A stretch of 64,000 nt of DNA from Senegalimassilia sp003474385. GTDB lineage: Bacteria; Actinomycetota; Coriobacteriia; Coriobacteriales; Eggerthellaceae. The notes under the pieces are model-generated. The model ran no database searches and was not told the DNA's origin. It was given only the letters and a program-made list of their open reading frames with translations. The position numbers and the translations under genes are program-made. Within the stretch, counting starts at the first letter, position 1. Every line of letters begins with the position of its first letter. The DNA lies in the NCBI RefSeq assembly GCF_003474385.1, contig NZ_QUCY01000007.1:27280-91279 (forward strand), written 5' to 3'. This document shows positions 35,256 through 45,075 of the stretch, one piece after another.

Positions 35256-36263
35256 ATGGCTGTTACGATCTACTACGAAAACGACGTCGATCCGAAGATC
35301 ATCCAGGGCAAAAAGGTCGCCATCATCGGTTACGGCTCCCAGGGCCATGCCCATGCCTTGAACCTCATGGACTCCGGCGTCGACGTGCGCGTCGGCCTGC
35401 GCGAGGGCTCCAAGAGCTGGGCTAAGGCCGAAGAGGCCGGCCTGAAGGTCACCACCATGGACCAGGCCGCCGAGGAAGGCGACGTCGTCATGATCCTCGT
35501 TCCCGACGAGCTGCAGCCCGAGGTCTACGAGCAGCACATCGCCTCTCACCTGAAGGCCGGCAACACTCTGGCCTTCGCCCACGGCTTCAACATTCACTAC
35601 GGCTACATCAAGGCTCCCGAGGACGTCAACGTCGTCATGTGCGCCCCGAAGGGCCCGGGCCATATCGTCCGTCGTCAGTACACCGAGGGTTCCGGCGTGC
35701 CGGATCTGGCCTGCGTGTACCAGGACGCCACCGGTGACGCTTGGGATATCATCATGTCCTACTGCTGGGGCGTCGGCGGTGCCCGTTCCGGCATCATCAA
35801 GGCCACGTTCGCCCAGGAGACCGAGGAAGACCTCTTCGGCGAGCAGGCCGTCCTGTGCGGCGGTCTGGTGGAGCTGGTCAAGGCCGGTTTCGAGACCCTG
35901 ACCGAGGCCGGTTACCCGCCCGAGCTGGCTTACTTCGAGTGCTACCATGAGATGAAGATGATCGTCGACCTCATGTACGAGTCCGGCATCCACTTCATGA
36001 ACTACTCCATCTCCAACACCGCCGAGTACGGCGAGTACTACGCCGGCCCGAAGGTCATCAACGAGCAGTCCCGCGAGGCCATGAAGGAGATCCTGCATCG
36101 CATCCAGAACGGCGACTTCGCCCGCGAGTTCGTTGCTGATTGCAAGAACGACCACAAGTGGCTCTTCGAGCAGCGCGAGGCCATCAACAGCCACGAGATC
36201 GAGAAGACCGGCGCCAAGATCCGTGGCATGTTCTCCTGGGTCAAGTCCGACGAGGCCGAATAA
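35256..36263 (+). CDS. ilvC: Ketol-acid reductoisomerase, class I
   Basis: A 335-residue NAD(P)H enzyme converting acetohydroxy acids to dihydroxy acids. The Rossmann site is AIIGYGSQGHAHALNL, with the cofactor loop GLREGSKSW. Knotted-domain marks are APKGPGHIVRRQY, ETEEDLFGEQAVLCGG and ECYHEMKMIVDLMYE. The start ATG follows AAGAAAGGA. A TATACT at 35213-35218 in the 244-bp gap after ilvN suggests its own promoter, so it may escape the ilvD attenuator. Confidence 0.98.
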   Translation: MAVTIYYENDVDPKIIQGKKVAIIGYGSQGHAHALNLMDSGVDVRVGLREGSKSWAKAEEAGLKVTTMDQAAEEGDVVMILVPDELQPEVYEQHIASHLKAGNTLAFAHGFNIHYGYIKAPEDVNVVMCAPKGPGHIVRRQYTEGSGVPDLACVYQDATGDAWDIIMSYCWGVGGARSGIIKATFAQETEEDLFGEQAVLCGGLVELVKAGFETLTEAGYPPELAYFECYHEMKMIVDLMYESGIHFMNYSISNTAEYGEYYAGPKVINEQSREAMKEILHRIQNGDFAREFVADCKNDHKWLFEQREAINSHEIEKTGAKIRGMFSWVKSDEAE

Positions 36264-36331
36264 CCCGAACGTTTCGGTTTTGGCGTGTAGCCGTACCAGG
36301 GTGCCTGCCATCTTGTGAATCGGTTTCCCTC

Positions 36332-36360
36332 AAGGGGCCGGGCATAGTGCCCGGCCCCTT
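36332..36360 (+). terminator. Terminator after ilvC
   Basis: Perfect 13-bp arms (left arm AAGGGGCCGGGCA) with a TAG loop. The trailing sequence is only mildly T-rich. Confidence 0.8.
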
Positions 36361-36631
36361 CGCTGTTTGCCGCCATACTGATGTCAGAGCCTATAGAGGG
36401 GCGGGCGGCGTTCGCGTTCGTTCGCCGCTGCGGTTTCGAAACGCCTTGCGCATGCCGCGGTTGGCTGTCCCGGGCACCCCTCGCGCGCTTCGCCGACACG
36501 TCACGTTTTCGCGCACTCGTTCGCGACTATCGGCCTTTCTCCGGATATTTGAAGCTCGGGTGCGCCGCGCCGACGCGCGTTGTGTAGTATGAAGGCATAT
36601 GCGAACACAACACGAAGGGTGGTTATAGCGC
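36361..36631. promoter_or_regulatory. Upstream region of serA with an inverted repeat over the -10 box
   Basis: GTTGTGT (36579-36585) and ACACAAC (36605-36611) flank and overlap TAGTAT (36585-36590), a possible -10 box. This could be an operator or a 5' hairpin. Nothing else is recognised back to the ilvC terminator. Confidence 0.4.
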
Positions 36632-38215
36632 ATGACGAAGAAGGTCCTGGTTACCGAGAAGCTGGCGCAGGCCGGTTTGGACCGCCTTGCGGAAAAGGGC
36701 TTGCAGGTCGATGTCAAGCTGAAGATGTCCACGGATGAGCTTATCGAGGCCATCCCCGAATATGACGCGCTCGTGGTGCGCTCCGCCACGCATGTCACGC
36801 GCGAGGTCATCGCCGCGGCTTCGAAGCTGCGCATCATCGGCCGTGCCGGCGTGGGCGTGGACAACGTCGACGTCGAGGCTGCGACCGAAGCCGGTATCAT
36901 CGTGTGCAACGCCCCCACTTCCAATATCGTCTCCGCCGCTGAGCAGACCATGTGCCTCATGCTGGCCTGCGCGCGCAACACCGCCCAGGCCAATGCAAGC
37001 ATGCATGCGGGGGAGTGGTCCCGCGGCAAGTTCTGTGGCAGCGAGCTGTATGAGAAGACGCTTGCCATCTTCGGCCTGGGCCGCATCGGCGGTCTGGTGG
37101 CCGAGCGCGCCCGCGCCTTCGGCATGCATCTGGTGGGCTACGATCCCTACTGCAGCCCCGAGCGCGCCGAGCAGCTGGGCGTGGCGCTTTACGACAACAT
37201 GGATGAGCTTCTTCCCCTGGCTGATTTCATCACGGTGCATCTGCCGAAGACCGACGAGACCATCGGCATGTTCGGCCCCGATCAGTACGCCGCAATGAAA
37301 GACGGCGTCATCTTGGTCAACGTGGCGCGCGGCGGCATCTACAACATCGACTCCCTGGCTGACTTCCTTGCGGCCGGCAAGATCGGCGCCGCTGGCATCG
37401 ACGTGTTCGAGGACGAGCCCTGCACGCAAAGCCCGCTGCACGAGTTCCCCAACGCCATCCTCACGCCCCATCTGGGCGCTTACACCTACGAGGCGCAAAG
37501 GCGCGCGGGTGTGCAGATCGCCGATTACATCGCCGCCGGCCTCGAGGGCAGCGTCGTTCCCACCGCGCTCAACATGGCGCCCGTGCCGCCCGAGGTCATG
37601 GACGCCGTGGGCCCGTACGTGCCCGCTTGCCAGATGATGGGCAGCATGCTCGCCCAGCTGGGCGGGGAAGTGCCCAAGCGCTTGTCGCTCACCGCTTCGG
37701 GCAAGGCCGCTCCCGCCGATGCCACCATTCTTATGGCGGGCACGCTCCAGGGCCTGCTTTCCTACAAGAACCTGGCGACGGTCGTCACGCCCGTCAACGC
37801 CGAGGCCGTGGCCCGTCGTCACGGTATCCGCGTGGATACCGGCGCGCACGCGTCCGCGGGCGCGTACTCCTCTTCGGTGACGGTGGTCGCCGACGGCCGC
37901 GAGATCGGCTGCACGCTTTCCGGCGAGGACCAGCACGTGCGCCTCATCTCGCTGCTGGGCTACAAGGTCGATATCGCCCCTGGTCCGCAGGCGCTCATCT
38001 TCCAGTATGAGGACCGCCCCGGCCGCGTGGGCACCATCGGCTCCATCCTCGGCGACGCCGGCATCAACATCACCACCATGCAGATCGTCAACGATCCCGA
38101 AGCCGGCCAGGCCATCGTCTACATGAACATCGAAGGTGAACTCGATGACAGCGTGCTGGCTAAGCTGCGCGAGAACCTCGAGGACCTGAAGAACCTCTGG
38201 TACGTGAAGCTGTAG
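36632..38215 (+). CDS. serA: D-3-phosphoglycerate dehydrogenase
   Basis: A 527-residue enzyme for the first step of serine synthesis, long form. The NAD site is AIFGLGRIGGLVAERARAFG, and the catalytic residues are in RGGIYNIDSL (Arg), FEDEP (Glu) and LTPHLGAYT (His). An allosteric substrate-binding domain follows at ~320-450, then a C-terminal ACT domain (LIFQYEDRPGRVGTIGSILG). The start ATG follows AAGGGTGG. Confidence 0.97.
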   Translation: MTKKVLVTEKLAQAGLDRLAEKGLQVDVKLKMSTDELIEAIPEYDALVVRSATHVTREVIAAASKLRIIGRAGVGVDNVDVEAATEAGIIVCNAPTSNIVSAAEQTMCLMLACARNTAQANASMHAGEWSRGKFCGSELYEKTLAIFGLGRIGGLVAERARAFGMHLVGYDPYCSPERAEQLGVALYDNMDELLPLADFITVHLPKTDETIGMFGPDQYAAMKDGVILVNVARGGIYNIDSLADFLAAGKIGAAGIDVFEDEPCTQSPLHEFPNAILTPHLGAYTYEAQRRAGVQIADYIAAGLEGSVVPTALNMAPVPPEVMDAVGPYVPACQMMGSMLAQLGGEVPKRLSLTASGKAAPADATILMAGTLQGLLSYKNLATVVTPVNAEAVARRHGIRVDTGAHASAGAYSSSVTVVADGREIGCTLSGEDQHVRLISLLGYKVDIAPGPQALIFQYEDRPGRVGTIGSILGDAGINITTMQIVNDPEAGQAIVYMNIEGELDDSVLAKLRENLEDLKNLWYVKL

Positions 38216-38238
38216 CCCAACAACCGTATATCGCTATG

Positions 38239-38271
38239 CGCCCGCCGCGTGAGATCACGGCGGGCGTTTTT
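38239..38271 (+). terminator. Terminator after serA
   Basis: Arms CGCCCGCCG / CGGCGGGCG, with a further CGTGA/TCACG pairing inside, then TTTTT. Confidence 0.9.
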
Positions 38272-38515
38272 GCGTTTGGGGGGCCAAAGCTTGCTCGGGT
38301 CTCCTCAACCAGGGATCTTCGCATTCCGGCGGCAAAAGGGTTGCTTGCGTTTCATCCAATGATCGCGCCCTGCGATACGAGGGTGTGCTCCGGATGCTTT
38401 TCCGCGTCTTGTTAGCCCAATACTCCTTCGCGTTTCGACATGCAAATTCCCCTGCATTGCATCCCGCGCTAGCGCCCGATGCCGCAAAAGCGTTACCGAA
38501 TGCTCGATTCGGTCA

Positions 38516-38555
38516 AGTTTTAACATGTGGGTAACTTGTTGAACGGAGTTTTAAC
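38516..38555. promoter_or_regulatory. Direct repeat AGTTTTAAC upstream of leuA
   Basis: Identical 9-mers at 38516-38524 and 38547-38555 are 31 bp apart, about three helical turns, so a regulator could bind both on one face. They lie ~70-105 bp before the leuA start in a 406-bp intergenic region. The rest of that region, apart from the serA terminator, shows nothing recognised. Confidence 0.4.
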
Positions 38556-38621
38556 TCGACCGTTGCGCTAGGTGTATTAGAATGAGTTGCGTTTTTGTTA
38601 ACAGAGCTGAAAGGAACGGAA

Positions 38622-40154
38622 ATGACGCGCAAGATCGCAATTTTCGACACAACGCTGCGCGACGGCGAGCAATCGCCGGGCGCTTCCATGAACACCGAGG
38701 AAAAGCTTGTTGTGGCGCGTCAGCTGCTACGTTTGAACGTCGATGTCATCGAAGCGGGTTTCCCTATCTCCAGCCCCGGCGACTTCGAGAGCGTCCGCCG
38801 CATCGCCGAGCTGGCTGGCGATGACGCCACCGTCGTCGGCCTGACCCGTGCCGTGGCCAAGGACATCGACCGCGCCGCGGAGGCGTTGAAGTACGCCAAA
38901 CGTCCGCGTATCCATACGGGCATCGGCGTCAGCCCCAGCCATATCCATGACAAGCTCCGCATCACCGAGGACCAGTGCATCGAGCGTGCGGTGGCCGCCG
39001 TCAAGCATGCGAAAAGCTATGTCGAGGACGTCCAATTCTATGCTGAGGATGCCGGTCGCGCCGACTATGCGTTCCTGGCGAAGGTAATCCAAGCCGTTGT
39101 CGACGCCGGCGCAACCGTCGTGAACATCCCCGATACCACCGGCTACAGCCTGCCCGACGAGTTCGGCCGTCGTATCAGGTACCTCATGGAGAACGTTCGC
39201 GGCATCGAGAACGTCACCGTGTCGGTGCATTGCCACAACGACCTGGGCATGGCCACGGCCCTGTCGCTGGCGGGTGTTGAAAACGGCGCAACCCAGATCG
39301 AGTGCACCATCAACGGCCTGGGTGAGCGCGCGGGCAACACGGCCATGGAGGAAGTGGTCATGGGCATCAAGATGCACGGTCAGGAGCTTGATGCCCACAC
39401 CGACATCAACACCCGCGAGTTCCTTAAGGCTTCCCGCCTGGTTTCGTCCATCACCGGCATCAACGTGCAGGTGAACAAGGCTATCGTCGGCGCCAACGCG
39501 TTTGCGCATTCCTCCGGCATCCATCAGGATGGTGTGCTGAAGAAGCGCGATACCTACGAGATCATCGACCCGGCAGAGGTCGGCGCAGGCCAGTCGCAGA
39601 TCGTGCTCACCGCACGCAGCGGCCATGCGGCGCTGAAGCATCGTCTTGAGGAGCTCGGCTATGAGCTTGACCCCGAGCAGCTTGATAAGATGTACAACGC
39701 CTTCCTCGATCTTGCTGACAAGAAGAAGGAAGTCTACGACGAGGACCTCGAGTCGCTTATGCATGAGAGCCATCGCAACGAGGCGGCTCTGTACACGCTC
39801 GAATCCGTGCAGATCTCCTGCGGCTTCCCGCTTACTCCCACGGCTACCGTTACGCTCCGCAACGCGGCCGATCAGGTGGTCACCGCGTGCGACTACGGCA
39901 CCGGTCCCGTCGACGCCGTGTACAAGGCTGTGAACAAGATCGTGCAGGTTGACAACGACCTCACGGAGTTCTCGGTGCAGTCCGTCACGCGCGGCATCGA
40001 CGCTCTTGGCGAGGTCACCATCCGCGTTACCGCCCCTGACGGGGAGATTTACACGGGCCGTGGCGCCGATGGCGATATCATCGTCTCGTCTACCAAGGCT
40101 TACCTGAACGCGTTGAACCGTCTGCTCAACGATAAGGCTGAGCACCGCAAGTAA
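38622..40154 (+). CDS. leuA: 2-isopropylmalate synthase
   Basis: A 510-residue enzyme condensing acetyl-CoA with 2-ketoisovalerate, the first step to leucine. The HMGL-like barrel begins IAIFDTTLRDGEQSPGASM. The HxH metal site is in VSVHCHNDLGMATA, with NGLGERAGNTAMEEV downstream. The C-terminal LeuA dimer domain for leucine feedback is present. The start ATG follows AAAGGAACGG. leuB, leuC and leuD are not in the window. Confidence 0.96.
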   Translation: MTRKIAIFDTTLRDGEQSPGASMNTEEKLVVARQLLRLNVDVIEAGFPISSPGDFESVRRIAELAGDDATVVGLTRAVAKDIDRAAEALKYAKRPRIHTGIGVSPSHIHDKLRITEDQCIERAVAAVKHAKSYVEDVQFYAEDAGRADYAFLAKVIQAVVDAGATVVNIPDTTGYSLPDEFGRRIRYLMENVRGIENVTVSVHCHNDLGMATALSLAGVENGATQIECTINGLGERAGNTAMEEVVMGIKMHGQELDAHTDINTREFLKASRLVSSITGINVQVNKAIVGANAFAHSSGIHQDGVLKKRDTYEIIDPAEVGAGQSQIVLTARSGHAALKHRLEELGYELDPEQLDKMYNAFLDLADKKKEVYDEDLESLMHESHRNEAALYTLESVQISCGFPLTPTATVTLRNAADQVVTACDYGTGPVDAVYKAVNKIVQVDNDLTEFSVQSVTRGIDALGEVTIRVTAPDGEIYTGRGADGDIIVSSTKAYLNALNRLLNDKAEHRK

Positions 40155-40182
40155 ATCTGCGAACGGGTGAAACGTTCATAGG

Positions 40183-40214
40183 CAGGGTGTCTGCGCAAGC
40201 GGGCGCCCTGTTTT
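40183..40214 (+). terminator. Terminator after leuA
   Basis: Arms CAGGGTG / CGCCCTG (one G-U pair), then TTTT. Confidence 0.7.
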
Positions 40215-40388
40215 GCGTTGCACGGCAGGGTAGTCGGATATGGGACCTGCAACGCACTTGGGTCGGACATGCCGGCTATGACATCGATGCGCATCGAGCC
40301 TTTGGGGTCGGATGCGTGCCCCATCCTGTAATCCATATGCCGCATTGGACGCCTCGAATCGACATCCCGGTGCAACTTGGGGCAAAAG

Positions 40389-40418
40389 AAAAGGCGTTGC
40401 CCTCAAGCAACGCCTTTT
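40389..40418. terminator. Bidirectional terminator between leuA and the TetR gene
   Basis: A perfect 12-bp stem AAAAGGCGTTGC / GCAACGCCTTTT with a CCTCAA loop; the A and T ends suit both strands. Confidence 0.85.
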
Positions 40419-40439
40419 CGCGATGACACGCTGTCGCAT

Positions 40440-41093
40440 TTACAGGTTTCTGCGCAGCTGCGCCTCTTTGATCTCCATCTCAAGCGAGTTGTGGATGATG
40501 TTGGCGAACGGACCGGCGTTGGCGGCAAGATGCTCGACGTTGGTCTGATCGCATCGGCGGATGAAGTAGTACAGGAATGCGCACGTATAGAACTCGGCCA
40601 GAAAATCAATGTTATCCTGCGGCAGATAGCGATTCGACAAGATGATATCGATGTCTCGCTTGATGGCGTTCACGTACAGGTTGTACAGGTAGTTGCGCAG
40701 CGAGTAAGGGCCGTTATCGATGAGCGCTTCGCGATAAAAATGGCGACGGGCCTCTAAAACCTCGGCAAAGCATGAGAAGAACTCCGCATGGTCAAGCGAG
40801 CGCACGCCTGATTTCTGGGTGATGTAGTAAGGGAAATGGGAAATGGAATCATCGCTGGGCTTCTCGTAGAGCAGCACGGATTCCGAGAAATGCTTCTTGA
40901 GCACTTGTCCCATGTCGTAGCGGAAGATCCAGATGATCAGGCGATCTTTGTTCTCGAAGTGATAGTAGAACGTTTTGCGGTTCTTTCCCGTTCTTTGAAC
41001 TATGTCGCTGATAGATACCTTGCGAAGCGGCATCTCGTCGCATAGCGACACGAATGCGTCCGCGATCAACAGCATAGTCGAAAGCGCGTTCAT
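40440..41093 (-). CDS. TetR-family transcriptional regulator
   Basis: A 217-residue regulator. The N-terminal helix-turn-helix contains VSISDIVQRTGKNRKTFYYHFENKDRLI, typical of TetR and close to the DhaS/YwlF-like group. The C-terminal ligand domain includes FAEFYTCAFLYYFIRRC. The start at 41093 is set by AAGGAAGGAG, dropping an upstream frame extension. It is divergent from the CoA-cluster flavoenzyme gene over a 425-bp region, so it probably controls that cluster in response to its substrate or CoA thioester. Confidence 0.9.
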   Translation of the reverse strand: MNALSTMLLIADAFVSLCDEMPLRKVSISDIVQRTGKNRKTFYYHFENKDRLIIWIFRYDMGQVLKKHFSESVLLYEKPSDDSISHFPYYITQKSGVRSLDHAEFFSCFAEVLEARRHFYREALIDNGPYSLRNYLYNLYVNAIKRDIDIILSNRYLPQDNIDFLAEFYTCAFLYYFIRRCDQTNVEHLAANAGPFANIIHNSLEMEIKEAQLRRNL

Positions 41094-41518
41094 TGTGGCG
41101 ACTCCTTCCTTTGTTTGTCCGGCCACGCATCCAATACCGTCATTGTAGGGGCGTTGGCTTGCGAAATCTAGGACATATTTGAAATTATGAGTAATCGTCT
41201 GTGCTGAGTATACGTACGGGATTGCGCGTATGGTCAAGACTATTGGGTAAACTTGTCATCAAAACCTATGACTATGTGAGAGTTACCTATACTAAAACAC
41301 ACAATATCGTGATTCTGTCCATCGCACTCGCAAATATCACTTCGTAGAATAGCAGCAGAAGGTAACGAGAAGGCCTTTGGAACTACGCCGATGGCCGAAA
41401 CTTGTTGAAATGGGTAACAACGTTATCGCCAAGCAATCAAACTTGAGATAACGCCTTTCTCAGACGAGAGCATCCCGCCTTCAACACTCACAAGCATCAT
41501 TCGGAAAGGAGCTGTGCT
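41094..41518. promoter_or_regulatory. Divergent control region between the TetR gene and the CoA cluster
   Basis: AT-rich compared with the surrounding genes. CTATACT near 41288 is a possible -10 box. GTGATTCTG at 41309 recurs at 62256, and GTGATT is also found at 45991 and 60740 in other intergenic spaces of the cluster. No perfect palindrome of useful length was found. Confidence 0.35.
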
Positions 41519-43600
41519 GTGGCAAAGTACCAGAAACTTCTGGAGCCCCTCAAAATCGGTAACGTGGAGCTGAAAAACCGCTTCGTTATGCTGCCGATGA
41601 CCATCGAGAAGGTGGACAACTACCATGTCACCGATGACTTGGTGGACTTCTACGAGAAGCGCGCTGAGGGCGGTGTCGGCCTTGTTGAAATCGGTTCCGC
41701 ATACGTGTGCGACTGCTTCAACACCACGCCGAAGTATCACACCACCACCGGTGCTTGCGGCATCTGGGACGACGAGTTCATCCCCGGTTTCAAGCGCGTT
41801 GCCGATGTGTGCCACGCTCATGGCTCCAAGGTCGCCGCTCAGCTGCAGCTCTGCTATGAGTGGCGCGCCACGGGCGACGATCCGCTGCTGTCCTATGCTC
41901 CTTCCAAGGACGTCATGAGCGGTCCGTTCGTCGGTATGCCCGAGCGCGAGTACACCAAGGAAGAGATCGCGATCGTGGTCGATCAGTACGGCGCAGCCGC
42001 CAAGCGCTGCAAGGATGCCGGCATCGACATCATCGAGATCCACGCAGGCATCGGCTACATGGTCATGCGCTTCCTGTCGAAGTACTCCAACCATCGTACC
42101 GACGAGTACGGCGGATCTGCTGAGAACCGCGCTCGCTTCCTGACCGAGATCATCGACAAGATCCATGAGACCTGCGGCGCTGACATGCCGATCCTCATCC
42201 GCATCTCCGCCAACGACCTCATGCCTGGCGGCAACCGCATCGAGGATACCCTCGAACTTGTGCCGATCATCGAGAAGCACGGCGTCGATGCATGGTCTGT
42301 CCAGGCCGGCTTCCATGAGGCTCCGCGCCCGGTTGCAAATCAGATCGTGCCCGAAGGCGAGTTCATCGATCTGGCCAAGCAAGTCAAGACGGTCACCAAC
42401 AAGCCCGTCTTCCCCGGCACCCGCATCAACACGCTCGACATGTGCGACAAGGTTGTGAACGAGGGCTACGGCGACGCTGTGGGCATGGGCCGTCAGTTCA
42501 TCGCCGACCCGGATACCGCCAAGAAGGTTGCCGCCGGTCATCCCGAGCAGGTTCGTCCTTGCATCGTGTGCTCTCGCTGCCTGGACAACATCTTCATCGG
42601 CAAGCCGTGCCAGTGCTCCGTCAACGCACATGTGTGGGAGGGCGTCAAGGTCGGCACTCCCGAGCAGCATCCGGCCGAGAAGCAGAAGCACGTGGTCGTC
42701 ATCGGCGCCGGCCCTGGCGGTTGCGAGGCTGCCCGCGTCGCGGCTATCCGCGGCCACAAGGTCACGCTGATCGACAAGTCCGATCGCGTCGGCGGCCTGC
42801 TGAATATGGCTCAGGTCCTCAACGCCAAGATCGAGCCTTTGGTGAAGTACTGGAATGAGGAGATCAAACTTCATCCCAACATCGAGCTGAAGCTCAACAC
42901 GCCGGTCGATGCTGCGGCTGTGAAGGCCCTCAATCCTGACGAAGTCATCGTTTCCCCTGGTGGCGGCATCATCGCTCTGGATGTGCCCGGCATCAACGGC
43001 AAGAACGTCGTTAAGTCCGAGGACATCAAGGCCATGTGCGCCGGCAAGGTTCCTGAGGGCAAGGGCATGCTGTGGAAAGCAGCCGTTGCAGCCATCAAGG
43101 CTCAGGGCGGCACCGTCGAGTTCATGCGCTTCGGCCTGAACATGGCATCCGGCCCCACCGCTATCGTTGGCAAGCGCGTCGTGGTCGTCGGCGGCGGCTT
43201 CGCCGGCCTGGAGGTTGCCGAGGCCATGTGCGAGAACCGTGAGATCACGGTCATCGAGGAGGCCAAGAAGCTTGGCAACGGCATCGGCATCATCGACAAG
43301 AACCCGACCATCAACCTGGTCAAGTCCAAGGGCGTCAAGCTCATGCCGCTGACCAAGCTGGTCGAGGTCACCAAGAAGGGCGCGAAGGTCCAAAACGTCG
43401 AGACCGGCGAGACCCAGCTGCTCGAGTGCGACACCGTTCTGACTTCCTTGGGCGTCGAGGCCAATACCGATCTGTACGACCAGATCAAGGCCGTCATCCC
43501 CAACACCCACCTCATCGGCGACGCCACCACGCCTGCTGGCAAGGTGCACCGTACGCTCGAGGCTGTCAAAGGCGGCTACGAAGTGGCCATGTCCATCTAA
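41519..43600 (+). CDS. 2,4-dienoyl-CoA reductase/BaiCD-type flavin and Fe-S oxidoreductase
   Basis: A 693-residue enzyme of the old-yellow-enzyme plus NAD(P)-domain family that includes FadH, BaiCD/BaiH and trimethylamine dehydrogenase. Residues 1-~350 are the FMN barrel (LKNRFVMLPM, EIHAGIGYMVMRFLSKYSN, YGGSAENRARF). A [4Fe-4S] motif CIVCSRCLDNIFIGKPC follows at ~346-362. Two dinucleotide folds come next: VVVIGAGPGGCEAARVA (~388) and VVVVGGGFAGLEVAEAM (~557). The family reduces or oxidises C=C bonds conjugated to carbonyls, often as CoA thioesters. The start is GTG at 41519 behind AAAGGAGC. As first gene of the cluster opposite TetR, it is a likely key enzyme; the substrate is unknown. Confidence 0.88.
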   Translation: MAKYQKLLEPLKIGNVELKNRFVMLPMTIEKVDNYHVTDDLVDFYEKRAEGGVGLVEIGSAYVCDCFNTTPKYHTTTGACGIWDDEFIPGFKRVADVCHAHGSKVAAQLQLCYEWRATGDDPLLSYAPSKDVMSGPFVGMPEREYTKEEIAIVVDQYGAAAKRCKDAGIDIIEIHAGIGYMVMRFLSKYSNHRTDEYGGSAENRARFLTEIIDKIHETCGADMPILIRISANDLMPGGNRIEDTLELVPIIEKHGVDAWSVQAGFHEAPRPVANQIVPEGEFIDLAKQVKTVTNKPVFPGTRINTLDMCDKVVNEGYGDAVGMGRQFIADPDTAKKVAAGHPEQVRPCIVCSRCLDNIFIGKPCQCSVNAHVWEGVKVGTPEQHPAEKQKHVVVIGAGPGGCEAARVAAIRGHKVTLIDKSDRVGGLLNMAQVLNAKIEPLVKYWNEEIKLHPNIELKLNTPVDAAAVKALNPDEVIVSPGGGIIALDVPGINGKNVVKSEDIKAMCAGKVPEGKGMLWKAAVAAIKAQGGTVEFMRFGLNMASGPTAIVGKRVVVVGGGFAGLEVAEAMCENREITVIEEAKKLGNGIGIIDKNPTINLVKSKGVKLMPLTKLVEVTKKGAKVQNVETGETQLLECDTVLTSLGVEANTDLYDQIKAVIPNTHLIGDATTPAGKVHRTLEAVKGGYEVAMSI

Positions 43601-43767
43601 AGCACTTCCCGAGATGCGCGCATACGCAACCATCTCGAAATGTAACAACGGGGCGTCCCGTGCAAACGCTTCGGCGGCGCCCCCTTCATCACTTTTGGTT
43701 CAGACACGCGAGTGTTTTGAATACAGGTAGGTAAGTAGTTCCCAGTTAGTTTCCTTAAGGAGGAAAA

Positions 43768-44952
43768 ATGGATTACAGCTACACCCCGGAACAACTTGAG
43801 ATCAAGCGCGGCATTCGTGAGTGGGGCAAGAAGCACCTCACCGAGGAGGCAATCGCTGCCGGTTACAAGAACCGTGGTATCGCCCCCGAGATCGCTAAGT
43901 CCTGGGTTGACGAGGGCTGGGGTCTGTATGGCCTGCCCGAGGAGTACGGTGGAAAGCCGGTTGATCATCAGACGATGGCGATGATCATCGAGGAGCTGAA
44001 CCACTGCGGCGGCAACATCCCCATGGCTCCCAACCTGCTGATCATGTTCGACATGTGCGAGTTCGGCAACCCCGAGCAGGTCAAGTACGCTATCGATTAC
44101 TACAAGGAGAACGGCTACCCGCCGTACTGCCTGGCCATCTCCGAGCCCGGCGCCGGCTCCGACAACCAGGGCATGACCACCACCGCCACCAAGGGCGAGG
44201 ATGGCAAGATCCACATCAACGGCACCAAGACCTGGGTTACCTCTGGTGAGACCGCTGGCGGCTTCATCGTCGTGTGCAAGGACGAGGATCCGGCTCGCGA
44301 GAACAAGAACATGTCCATGTATCTGGTTCCCTCCGATGCCAAGGGCGTCACCATCGAGCCGCTGAACAAGATCGGCATGCAGATCATGCCCTTCTCCATG
44401 ATCCACTTCGACGACGTCGTCGTTGACGAGGACCAGCTGCTCGGCATCAAGGGCAAGGGGTTCTATCAGCTGATGAAGAACTTCGAGTGGGAGCGCTGCG
44501 TGCTTCTGGCAGAGCTGCTCGGCGAGGCTCAGGCTGCTATGGAGGATGCTTGCGCTTGGGTTAACGATCGTCAGCAGTTCGGCAAGGGCATCAAGACCTT
44601 CCAGCTGGTGCAGGAGCACATCGTCGAGATGCAGATCGAGCTCACCAACACCCGTAACTTCCTGTATCGTACCTGCTGGAAGCTGGACAACGGCATTCCG
44701 GTCAACAACGATGCCGCTATGCTGAAGCGCTACGGTGCTCCGGGCCTGACCGACTGCTGCTCCCGCGCTCTGCAACTCATGGGCGGCCTTGGCTTCACCG
44801 ATGAGACTCGCGTCTCCCGCCTCATGCTCGACTGCCGTGGCTTCCAGATCGGTGGCGGCACCGTCGAGATCATGGTGCACATCTCCGGCCGTGGTATCCT
44901 CAAGGAGTACGCAAAGGGCGTCGAGGATCCCGATCATCTGTGGACCCTGTAA
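43768..44952 (+). CDS. Acyl-CoA dehydrogenase (first of four), CaiA-like, catalytic base apparently relocated
   Basis: A 394-residue FAD protein with the usual three-domain layout: ISEPGAGSDNQGM, TKTWVTSG, DRQQFGKGIKTFQLVQ and QLMGGLGF. The usual C-terminal catalytic Glu (as in YEGT) is replaced: the segment reads FQIGGGTVEIM. A Glu in FEWERCVLLAEL lines up with the helix-G base of isovaleryl- and long-chain dehydrogenases, so that position may serve instead. It could oxidise an acyl-CoA or, as CaiA-type enzymes do, reduce an enoyl-CoA with ETF electrons. The start follows AAGGAGG. Confidence 0.9.
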   Translation: MDYSYTPEQLEIKRGIREWGKKHLTEEAIAAGYKNRGIAPEIAKSWVDEGWGLYGLPEEYGGKPVDHQTMAMIIEELNHCGGNIPMAPNLLIMFDMCEFGNPEQVKYAIDYYKENGYPPYCLAISEPGAGSDNQGMTTTATKGEDGKIHINGTKTWVTSGETAGGFIVVCKDEDPARENKNMSMYLVPSDAKGVTIEPLNKIGMQIMPFSMIHFDDVVVDEDQLLGIKGKGFYQLMKNFEWERCVLLAELLGEAQAAMEDACAWVNDRQQFGKGIKTFQLVQEHIVEMQIELTNTRNFLYRTCWKLDNGIPVNNDAAMLKRYGAPGLTDCCSRALQLMGGLGFTDETRVSRLMLDCRGFQIGGGTVEIMVHISGRGILKEYAKGVEDPDHLWTL

Positions 44953-45009
44953 AGCCGCGTAAGCTCTCCTGCTTATCGGCTGCGTAAGCTGAACAGCTTG
45001 CCAACCTAC

Positions 45010-45043
45010 AAAGACCCTGGTGCGAAAGCGCCGGGGTCTTTTT
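45010..45043 (+). terminator. Terminator after the first acyl-CoA dehydrogenase
   Basis: A 14-bp stem (two G-U pairs, left arm AAAGACCCTGGTGC) with a GAAA loop and a T-run. Confidence 0.9.
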
Positions 45044-45075
45044 GCTATACGCGATTGTCCCCTGTTCAGTACATG

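Noticed and set aside
41423..43648. A 741-codon open frame on the minus strand opposite the dienoyl-CoA-reductase-type gene
   Set aside because: Low-complexity Leu/Val/Asp/His composition typical of codon-complement shadows; the plus strand encodes a full enzyme.
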